Shown: positions 24,773 through 33,983 of the stretch, piece by piece
How the letters are laid out: each line of letters opens with the position of its first letter
How positions within the stretch are numbered: position 1 is the first letter of the stretch
From: Metarhizium brunneum
Lineage: Eukaryota; Ascomycota; Sordariomycetes; Hypocreales; Clavicipitaceae
Assembly: GCF_013426205.1 (NCBI RefSeq)
Contig: NC_089427.1
Span: forward strand, 1,798,001-1,862,000
Direction of reading: 5' to 3'
Length of the DNA stretch: 64,000 nucleotides
Translations under genes and position numbers: made by a program
Notes under the pieces: generated by a model
The model's input: only the letters and a program-made list of their open reading frames with translations
The model's database searches: none
Told to the model about the DNA's origin: nothing

Positions 24773-27700
24773 CGTGGCCAATGATGCAGCGACGGCCTAG
24801 CTGGGCAAAGACGGCACTTGCTTCTCCTCGGGGCAAAAGGCAGCTGCCTAGTCGTCGAGCCGTCGGTATATGTTATGCTGGAAACCACACAGACACGCGA
24901 TGTTGCGTCCGAGTGTGGTCTCGTCTCAGCGCCAGGTATACAGCAAGAAAGGACGAGGGAGGAGTCTCTCGGTCGGCATCAGCTATGTTGGACCCCAAGA
25001 GCAGTACTGGTGCCAATTGGAGATGTCGGGCGGAGGAGATAACGATGCGCAAGGCGGACAGGCACACTGGCGGCGCAGAGTCGAGGGCGTATGATTGTTC
25101 GCGTGACTGCCCAACGGCTTCGAGTCTCGAGATCGGGGCTAAGCTTCGGAAAATGGGGCGAGCTGGGCAGCGGCAGCGGCAGCGGCAGCGGCAGCGGCGT
25201 GATGACACTCGGAGGGCACAAGTCAAACGGATGTGAATAGCATGTAAGGCTGAACATGTAGAAGCAGTGAAAGATGCAGGAGGCGGGGTTCAGTCGTGGC
25301 GGCGACGTGGACGATACGACGGCAGAAACGATGGGTAGGTAGTGATGTCGGTCTGGCGTTGGTGTTTGGCCGCCAGAAGTTGAGGAACGGAGAGGGACCT
25401 GAGGGACTGAGGTACTAGCGGGACCAGTGGGCTCAATCAGACTGGAGGGATCAATCACTCTCGAGACATGGGGCTGAGAGCCGTGAGTGAGTGGTTGGGG
25501 ACTGAGAGGAGCCGCGCCAGGCGGCAATAGCAGTGGTGGCAAGCATTGACGGTACAGTGGTAATAGTCGTGAAGTACTCTGTACTAGCACTGGGCCAAGA
25601 AGTCGGGACTATTTTGGGGGGACAGCCTTCTGCTGATTGGAGGACTGGATTGGCGGCTGGGGGCTGATGTGGTGGGCAGCGGTTGAATGGCGCCAACGGA
25701 CAGACGTGCCAGCAGTCTGGTGTCTGGTGCGTGACAGCAAACCTGCACATGTGCAGACTGGACAGCAACAGGCGGCTACTAACTGCAGGCGACAGGACAA
25801 GACAGCGGTCGCCAGGCGCTGGCATCTCAACTGTGGAGCCTTCCGAGGCCCTGCAGTTCCAGGGAAACGGCCACCGTACTATTGATGCTACAGCCTTTGA
25901 GCCTCTAACATTGAAAGCAGTACTCCGTACTACAGCGCTATTAGAGCCGACTGATACTCCGTACACATGCAGTACCGCCGCCAGTGGGACTTCGGGTCCA
26001 TGCTGCGCTGCAACACTGCATACCAACTGCGCCAATAAAGGGAAGTCCTGACTATTGACCGTTCTTTCCAGACTTCTTTTAAACCGTGTTAATTGGAAGC
26101 AAGTGCATCCGCACACTGCACAGAGCAGCCACTCCTCCCGAACTCCGTGCTTCATTCATGAGTCCGTATGTACCGAACAACGGTCGAAACCTGCATGTGC
26201 CCTCCATATTCTCCAAGTCTGGGTTCGAAGGTAATTTATTGTATGCCTGCTTGGAGAGGTGCATCAGGGGCAACCTCACGAGGGGGGCTGCACCGTCTGG
26301 GCAGACTGGAGAAAGGGGGTCGATTTTTCTCTACTCCTGTATGTATGATATTACCACGACCCTCCGTAAGTGTCTTGTCTAACATCGGATTGGCCTTCTC
26401 CTTGTTGGCATTGAAAGTTGGGCGGAGACTAAATTGGTGCAGCCGGTCTAAGATCAACACATGCCAGGAACGCCCTCAAAGCGCACAAAGGACGACGTCC
26501 CGTCAGAAACGACCCTCGGATCCACAGTACGTAGGAGGCGGCCCGTTAACCCAGAGGGAAGAAACGTCGATGGAACTTGACTTTGGGACATAAGCATGAC
26601 GGACCCGTACCGTAATTTCCCCAGCACGGCGAAGGATGGCCAAGAATGAGACTCCATGCTCGGTTGGCACACCCCTTCATCTCCCAGGCAGCCAGCCTAC
26701 CAAATTGAGTCGAGGGTAGTATCAAGTCGGACTCTGGCACTTGAACCGGAAAACCACTGGGCAACTGAACCGATTTCACAGCGTTGTACCCGAGATCCCT
26801 CGTGAGGTCTGTACAACGGCATGCAGGAAAAGGGTTGATTCCCAGTCCCCGTCCCGTCCGGTACCACCAGACATGTTGCGCACGCCAGGTCTTGGGTTGG
26901 GGAGCGCATTTCTCGCTACACTGTACGAGGTCCTCTCAACCTCGGTGTGGTCACTTGCTTACCTTGGTAGTAGTTATCATGCATCCTACCGAGGAACCGC
27001 GCAAATCAGCACATCTAACACGCATATCCGTGATGGGGTTGAATACGAGAAAATAGAATGAGCAAGAGACGTGGGCAGTCCTTTGGTGGCGGTATTTCAG
27101 CCACAAGAGCCACAGCCAGGGCTGGTTTTCTAGGGAGTGGATTTTCGTGATGACGCATCGCGAAACGGACATTGTTTACCTCATTGGGTTAACGTGCCAC
27201 TCCTGCCTCCTCACGAGGTATTTTCTATCCGTCGGCCAGAGCTATGCTTGGATGCTCCTCAGTCACGGTGCTCTTGGTAAATAAGGACGCCAAGTCGGCC
27301 ATGGATGACTGAGATTGACTCTCGCGGGGCATTTCAAGTAGGCGTCGTGTTGATGCTGTCAAACGGACGGTCCCGTCGCCCACTTTCGTCAAGGTCTCGG
27401 AGCCGACTTATACGGCTGAAAACGGCGTTGAAACCAAAGGGCATGATAGCTCTTTGTCGCAGCTAATTGTAGATGCCACTGCCGCTTCATTAGTTGAAGG
27501 TTAAATTCTCCGAAACACCTTTTGTGGGCCCTCTGATTGTATGCTGGAGAGTTGTGAATCTGTGATGGAGAAGCCGAGGGCGGCAATACTTCTATCAAAC
27601 AGCATGGCTGGTTGATGGTGAGATTCCGGGCCGCAAGGTGCAGACATGGATGCGCATGCTCTGAGACCGCACATGTGCTGCCCGGACGCCAGGCCTCATT

Positions 27701-28414
27701 CCTCATTCCTCATCGTCCCATGGCCTGCCCTCCAAAGTCGCCCGCAGACTGGAACGGTCGAATGGACCAAAACGGACGGAAGGTCGCTCGTCCAGGTTCG
27801 TCCCAGGGAGGCAAGCCGCCCCCTTTAAGCCCCCAAGCAGCAGCAAGCCAGCAATCAAGCACATAATTTGACGTGAGCATGAGGGGGAGCAACACAAAAG
27901 CGAAGGCCTGTTGCATGCCAAGCCTGGGAACAACCAAAGTTTATTTGGATGTGTTGTTTCCGCCTCAGGCTTGCCGCAATACCACCTTGTTTTTTTGGTC
28001 CTCTGTCTTAAAAAATGATTAAAATTCTTCGTGCTGTGTAACCATCTGCCGGGGCTGAATCGGATGACGGGGCGACGCAACGTGGAAGTGGTGGCCATTG
28101 CGGTGCTTCCTGTCGTTGCCACGGAAGAACTGCTTCGTTCTTTGGCCATGTTGATGTCGTGGTCAACATGGCAATGCAGGGGGGTGGAAAGGCCGGGGGG
28201 GGGGGATGGAAGAGACAGGCTTGTCAGCAAATATATTCATTATCCTCATGGTTTTGGTTACGCCGTCGTTGTAAATTAAATACTACAACGAACGAGATGG
28301 GTCAGCCTGTATATTACCCATCAAACAAAAACACTAGTCATGCTCCCGTGGCACCAAGTCAAACTTCTTTCCCGTCCAAAATTTAGAGAAATAGTAATCT
28401 GCCCATGGATAAAA
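24773..28414. other. Large intergenic region upstream of LRG1
   Basis: 3.6 kb with no supportable gene. The part next to 24772 is probably the LRG1 promoter and leader; it contains five GGCAGC hexamers at 25166-25195. Two copies of TACTCCGTAC lie at 25921-25930 and 25955-25964. A run of G at about 28195-28205 and a poly-T stretch near 27991 occur towards the right. Open frames at 24979-25590, 25451-26155 and 27703-28230 have no recognisable family features and behave like chance frames in GC-rich DNA. Confidence 0.5.
25166..25195. repeat. Hexanucleotide microsatellite (GGCAGC)5
   Basis: Five perfect GGCAGC units, in the probable promoter or leader of LRG1. Confidence 0.9.
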
Positions 28415-30099
28415 TCATTTGCCCCTCACAAGTTGCCTCAATCTCTTTTCAATCACCTCCCTCCCTTCCAGCGTGCCCCAAACCTCATGTCCAGCCCCGT
28501 TGACTATATCCCACTCCTTCAAATTATCCGTCACCGTCGTCAAATCTCTCTGCTTCGCTTCCCAGTTCTTACTCCTCTTCACTTCGACCCCTGAGCTAAT
28601 CACAACCAGGGGAGTTTCCTTCTCTTGAATCTGGCGACTGCTCCTGACATCGCGCTTTGTGAATGAATCCAGCACCAGACTTTCCTGGAGCTTGGCAAAT
28701 ATGAATTTACTCCCTTGCTGGGCGGATCTTCCATACACACGGTCCCGGGACGTACGGCCCTTGAAAATGGCGCCCGGAAGACGGTCTAGTCCCAGGGGGG
28801 AGATGATGCCACGCAGCCAGAGGAGGAATCCGCGGGTCGGAGATGCCCATGGACCAAGCAAGTCCTCGTGGAGAGGATCGATGAACAAGAGACCCTTCAC
28901 GTCATAGCCATGGCGGGAGGAAAATACGCGCGAGTAGAGAGAGCCGGAGCCTGCACTGGCAAGAACCCAGGGCCCCTGCTCGCCGGCTTTGGCGAGAGCT
29001 TCGCTGAGAACATCCACTGCGAAGCCGACTGATAGAGGGGACGGTGCGGTGTCTGACCATGCTATTCCCGGGCGGTCGACGAAGCAGTATCGTGAGATGG
29101 AGCCATTCTTGACGGCGTTGTCTGCAAGGGGCCATAGGCCTTGTTCGACGGGCCGTTCTCCCCCCTCGAAGAGCACAGTAGGAACTTCCTCGCCATGTGA
29201 CTTGGTCCTATTTCCGTGGCAGAATACGTGAATGCGGTACTTGTTCCCGTCAACACTGTACATTTTCCCGGGGGCAGAAAAGCCAGCATCCAACGCGCGC
29301 AGAATAATCGTGAGCGTGATGAGGACGACGGCAGCAACCATGACGACAAACGCAATGGTTGACACGATGACCGCCGACCATTCAGTCAGGGTGCGCCTCG
29401 TCTCAGCGCGGCCCGTCAGCCTCTCTTCCTCCTCCTTCTTGCCCCATTTGACCATGCGGTCTGTGAGGAGGTTCCAAAGACTCATGAGCAAAGCCCAAAC
29501 AACGCTCACAATACCTACCCATCCTTCTTCGTATCGCGTCTGCTGCACGGCAAGGAGGAGAACCATGTCGAGAAGTAACAGGAACTGTAAGCTCGGTTAG
29601 TTCGTGTAGATAAATACATAGACATATATATACATGTATATATATTGTGGCCAGTCTTCCAACATGCACTACTTACCGCCATGACAAAGGCCAGGATCCG
29701 AACGGATTTGCTCGGCACGCCAAAGAAGATCAGAACAAAACCCAGGTTTGCCATTGTCAAGGTCGTAAATCCAAAGGCAAAGAAGCCGCTGCCTCGCGAG
29801 TGCAACCCCGGTGGTGTCGCAAAGGCAGAGACCAGCAGGAGAACCCACCAGACGAACGTTATGGCCGTGAAGACCAGCGTCAGGTAGCGCAGGACACGGA
29901 TACTCCATAAATTATACGGGGATACCGCGGGGTCGTCTGGCGTGAGCAAGTTTCGGTTCGAGTCTCTGCTTGCGTCGACACGATTAGGGAGCAGCCGGGT
30001 ATTCTCATCGGGGGGTGCGATTTCGGACGACTCGTCGGTAGCATCGCGTGGTTCTCGATCCTGTTGGCCACCGTCTTTCGTTTTACTAAAGAGAGGCAT
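28415..30099 (-). CDS. Multi-pass membrane protein with alpha/beta-hydrolase region (DUF2434-like), 530 aa
   Basis: Two exons, 29677-30099 and 28415-29584 (531 codons); the 92-nt phase-0 intron lies inside the membrane part. The first ~75 residues are hydrophilic. About five hydrophobic segments follow (LTLVFTAITFVWWVLLLVSAF; a Gly/Phe-rich pair; LLLLDMVLLLAV; WVGIVSVVWALLMSLW; VIVSTIAFVVMVAAVVLITL). The second half resembles an alpha/beta-hydrolase: TVLFEGG strand, nucleophile-elbow-like WVLASAGSGSLYSR, FIDPLHED, and a C-terminal GAGHEVWG that could supply the His. I associate this layout with the fungal family annotated as DUF2434, which has no established function. Location is membrane, with the hydrolase domain following the last helix. 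The assignment to DUF2434 is from memory and moderate. Confidence 0.8.
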
Positions 30100-31420
30100 G
30101 GTGTCTCAAGGCTCTTCGGAGGCTGAGAGGTAAAATAATTTTCTCAAGAGGTAGAGAGTCCAAAAATGGCCCGATATGGCCTTTTATAGTAGTATATAGT
30201 ACAACGGGCAACCTGCGAGTCTACCTGCAGCGGACAATTGTGCCTCTTTGCTCTCGAGGGCCAAAAATAAAAAAGGTATGCGCATGGATGGACGTAGAGG
30301 GAAACGGGCCTCGGTCGCCTTTTTGTTTAACAGTTCGCAATCCCCCTCCGCCCGGATCAAGAAACATATGTGCCATCGCCTCTGCCCGTCACATCTGCCG
30401 TGATCTGAGGCAGCGTCTACGTCATAGCCAGATTTGCCGCAACCAGGAAAGAGCTCTGACCAATCAACAGCACTGGCGGCGACGGCTAAGACTGTTCTGA
30501 GTTTTTGCTGTCCAAGCTGTTGTTCGATCGATTGGCTGGTGCCACGCCCCACTTGTTCGGCAAACAAAATCCGCAGAGGGAGCGTTGATGATCCACCTCT
30601 GCCGTTGGAGGAGTTTATACCTGAGTTTAAGTTTCGTGCGCCCATGCATGTAACCAAGTAACTACCTACCTAGGTAGGTAGCGGAATATTAATTTGTACA
30701 CCAACTTCTGGCGATTGGCTTAGTTGTCTTCCCTTGACAGCTCCAACATGTCAGCGGCGGAAGCAGTATTTTGCCATGTTTGAGGAGATGCCTGCAGCGC
30801 AATGGCTTCGGCACACATTCCTCCCAGATGACTCTTTTGCATATTTGGAAATCACACATGGCTTTTCGCTGACTTGAGGCGGCGTTTTGTCAGGTCATGA
30901 GCCCAAGAAGGGCGTGTGTGGCTATCGGGTCGCGTCAATAAGTTGGCCATCTGGTTAATGAATGGAAATGGTAACAAGAATGCCAGATCAATGGTCTGAC
31001 TATTAGCTGTGCAAAAGAATTGAAGCGTGAATGGCAAGGCGAGCTGTCAAAGGCGAACTGGCACTGCAGTTGTCCTTGCCAGCTGCCGTGCTGCGAAAAC
31101 CACCCGTGATTCAACTAGACTCTCTTCTTTTTTTCCCTCTTCATTTAACAAAACAACCGTTGCGCAACGACTCTTACTCGAAAAAAAAAAATGCCCATAG
31201 AGGAGACGTATCCGTCTCGACATCCGAATAATAGTGTTCAAAAGAGGGACTATTGCGCAAGTTTAAAAAAAGCACATGGGCCGAGACTAACAACAATTTG
31301 GGCAAGACATTACAGCTTTTCATCCAGGGCAACCTAGAATATGAGTAGTGAGGAATCCGGGACTTGCAAGAGCTCATCATATCAGAACAACATAGAGCAT
31401 CAATTTCTGGGAACAACGAA
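30100..31420. other. Intergenic region
   Basis: 1.3 kb without a recognised gene. It includes the perfect 20-bp palindrome at 30662-30681. The frame at 30184-30657 on the minus strand shows no family features. The right end is the presumed promoter and leader of the orphan gene. Confidence 0.5.
30662..30681. repeat. Perfect 20-bp palindrome CTACCTACCTAGGTAGGTAG
   Basis: The 20 bases equal their own reverse complement, with no spacer. Shorter copies of its CCTAGGTA core occur at 17972, 18621 and 38525, which is not clearly above chance. Confidence 0.9.
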
Positions 31421-32815
31421 ATGGATAATAGCAAAATCGACAACAGCGAAAGAAATAATCAGGTCAGGGACAGCGGAAGGCAATACAAGAATCGTAGCCT
31501 AACAGACTACTCTGATTCGGTGCTCGTTTGCGAACCTGAGCACAACCTAGACATATCGCGGCAAGATATCGTTTCCCGGGGACGTTCCCCTAGTCTAGTT
31601 CGCGAACTTGGTCGCCATCCAAGACTATATAAAGAACGAGGCGGACTGGACAAGTTGCCACCACAAACATGTAGTGACGCACCGTTGGTCGCGGGCGAAA
31701 GAGACTCGGATGCGGCAGTAAATCTTTGGCTTGACGGAATTTTGACACTTGAGCAGACTGGGTGCTCAACAAAACAGAGAGACCTTGTTCAAGAAGACAA
31801 CGAGTCGCCTGCCGTGAACAATAAGGCCTTTCAAGCCCAAGGCCACGAAGCACCTACCACGGACGATAATAACAACCACATATTAGAAGCTAATCATGAG
31901 ACAACTACCAGGGATAATCCAGCTGCCGCCGCGGACGTCCAATTCCCAATCACTTGGCGAACATTGTTCTCTCCAAATGAACCCGGCAGCAAGATCTTAC
32001 ACTACATCGAGACAACTCTATGGCCACATATGAACAACGAGACCAGGAGGCACTTCAACGCGAGGGCAAATCCTCACAGGTATCTCAAGTTTGCCAGGAC
32101 AACGGTGCAGCCATCTAACCATGCAATGACGAAACATATTTACTCGGGCAGGGGCGACAAAACAAAGATGCAGGTCGATCCAGAGGAACCTCAAGCACTT
32201 GTATTGACAATCATGGCTCTGGCAACGTGGGGAGATGCCAAGCTAAGGGAACGAAATCCCACGTATCTGCTGATATGTAGACATTGGCCTGCCGAATTAT
32301 CCGCACTGCCCAAAGGCCAGGCACCGGGCATCCGATTTCTTACGGTCCGACAACGGAAGAAGCTGGACCAAGAGCAGGGACAACGGCATCAGGGGGATCG
32401 CGAACCAGATATATTCACCGCAGAACAACAAACGACCGAGCAACGAGCTACAGATCAACCAACTACAGGTCCACACATGACAGGGAACCAGCAACACACG
32501 CAGATAACAGATTGTCTGAAGAAGGGGGTGCAGAGTCTGAACAATAGTGCTACGCCACACTACCTTGCGGAAGCCTTGGTGCGTATTGAACAAAAGATTG
32601 ACTGGCAGAACGAGGCGATTATCCGCCAAAAGGAGGAAATAACCCGGCAGGGCATACAGATGGAACAAAACGCGCGACGACATGATGTTTTATACCGCAA
32701 TGTCGCGGGCCTCTACGGCATTTTGAGGTTGCCAATGGGGTTTGAGGGTCCACGGGACTCTCTTTCCTCGTTTGGAGAGAAGAGCGATGACGGCATGGAA
32801 GATGAGCGAGAATAA
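31421..32815 (+). CDS. Orphan protein with C-terminal coiled coil, 464 aa
   Basis: One open frame from the ATG at 31421; the frame is open further upstream to a non-ATG codon, so an upstream exon is possible. I recognise no family. Residues 1-170 are hydrophilic, rich in Asn, Asp, Ser and Arg. A folded-looking central region follows (ITWRTLFSPNEPGSKILHYI, LWPHMNNETRRHFNARANPH, LVLTIMALATWGDAKLRERN). A Gln/Thr-rich linker precedes a heptad-like helix (ALVRIEQKIDWQNEAIIRQK ... RQGIQMEQNARRHDV). The tail is acidic (SDDGMEDERE). The sense strand is markedly purine/AC-rich, unlike neighbouring genes. It lies in the accessory-looking segment beside the homocitrate synthase pseudogene. It could be a lineage-specific gene or part of a decayed mobile unit; the long frame and central region argue for real coding. 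Confidence 0.5.
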   Translation: MDNSKIDNSERNNQVRDSGRQYKNRSLTDYSDSVLVCEPEHNLDISRQDIVSRGRSPSLVRELGRHPRLYKERGGLDKLPPQTCSDAPLVAGERDSDAAVNLWLDGILTLEQTGCSTKQRDLVQEDNESPAVNNKAFQAQGHEAPTTDDNNNHILEANHETTTRDNPAAAADVQFPITWRTLFSPNEPGSKILHYIETTLWPHMNNETRRHFNARANPHRYLKFARTTVQPSNHAMTKHIYSGRGDKTKMQVDPEEPQALVLTIMALATWGDAKLRERNPTYLLICRHWPAELSALPKGQAPGIRFLTVRQRKKLDQEQGQRHQGDREPDIFTAEQQTTEQRATDQPTTGPHMTGNQQHTQITDCLKKGVQSLNNSATPHYLAEALVRIEQKIDWQNEAIIRQKEEITRQGIQMEQNARRHDVLYRNVAGLYGILRLPMGFEGPRDSLSSFGEKSDDGMEDERE

Positions 32816-33983
32816 GGTGGCGATAATGTAATAAGTGTAGAGGACAACGGCGGCAACGGCAATGGATAGTGAGGATAGTGAGGACAACGAGGATAGCAAG
32901 AATAACGAGACCGACGTGAATGACTAGGACAACGAGGACAATGAGAACAAATAGTAGATAACAAATAGGCAGGCGCCAATTGGCTAACCGGCAGCGATAT
33001 GCTTTGACTTTGCCAACACCACGGATCGTTGCGCTGTGATGCTAGGGGCGAAATTTCATTTTCATATTCACCTCCATTTTATGTAGGCTCGATTACACAG
33101 TCATTCCGGCATAAGGCAGCGCTCGATCAGAGCAAGCTTTACATGAAGTTGGGGGGCTGTCATGGCTACTTCCCAATCGGGGCATGGATGGCCATGTTCG
33201 AATGTATGCCTACACAAGCAGAACTTGTCCTTTGATCAATCTTTTTCTACGATCCTCTTTTTCTCTCTCTCGTCACTCAACTTATTTGGTACTCGTACTT
33301 ACTAGAGGCCGAGACAGCCAAGACTCATACGTTAGATGCATTGCTTTACCAAGTTTTCATCACCTTGTCTACAGTCCGTGGCAGCCGCCCTGTTCATGAT
33401 GACGGTGGGAATATGCGCAGGTGCTGCAGGATATATTTGCCCGCCAACAAGTATGCACTAATATACCGTTAGCCCTGTACATGTACCTATGTGGTCTGGT
33501 TCAATACCTTTTTAGCCAGATGTAACCAGGGCGTTCAAATCCGCCCTTGCGGACCGGTTTCACCGTGCCCCAGATGAAGAGTTCTCACATGTCGCCAATG
33601 TCAACACGTTGAATACGTTGCAATGGAGCAAACTACGCTTCCCGTTGGAAACGTGGAAGCCGATATTGGGCCCTGCGCTGCATCACACTTCATCCCCAGT
33701 TGGGCATACACCGTGGGACATTTCGCAATGCTAGTGATTTGCTACCGCAGACTATCCATAATCTATCGCACCAATGTATGTATAGCAAACAAATACACTT
33801 CTTCTCTAATACCCAAGCCTAGAGAAAGGACAGCCCTGAATATCGTTTTCTCAACTCGAGGGGGTATTTTAAAATAAAAACAACTTTTTGGCATGCATTC
33901 GTGGCATGTATGCTTTCCAACGAATAAACATCCAACCCCTCCGTTGGTCTTACTGATTTTGCAGCTCCAAATGGTATGAGCGG
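32816..33983. other. Intergenic region with degenerate acidic-repeat sequence at its left end
   Basis: Immediately after the orphan stop, GAGGACAAC/GAGGATAGT units continue to about 32957. In the +1 frame they read as a short Asp/Glu/Ser/Asn peptide (MDSEDSEDNEDSKNNE from an ATG at 32862). The rest shows nothing recognisable. Confidence 0.45.

Noticed and set aside
24979..26155. Two overlapping minus-strand frames upstream of LRG1
   Set aside because: Low-complexity Ser/Pro/Leu sequence overlapping the probable LRG1 leader; no protein-family features.
26690..26790. Minus-strand GGTTCAAGTGCC resembling a tRNA T-arm
   Set aside because: No 70-90-nt cloverleaf fits around it.
27703..28230. 175-codon minus-strand frame next to the membrane hydrolase gene
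   Set aside because: It is not in line with the hydrolase exons and has no recognisable domain.
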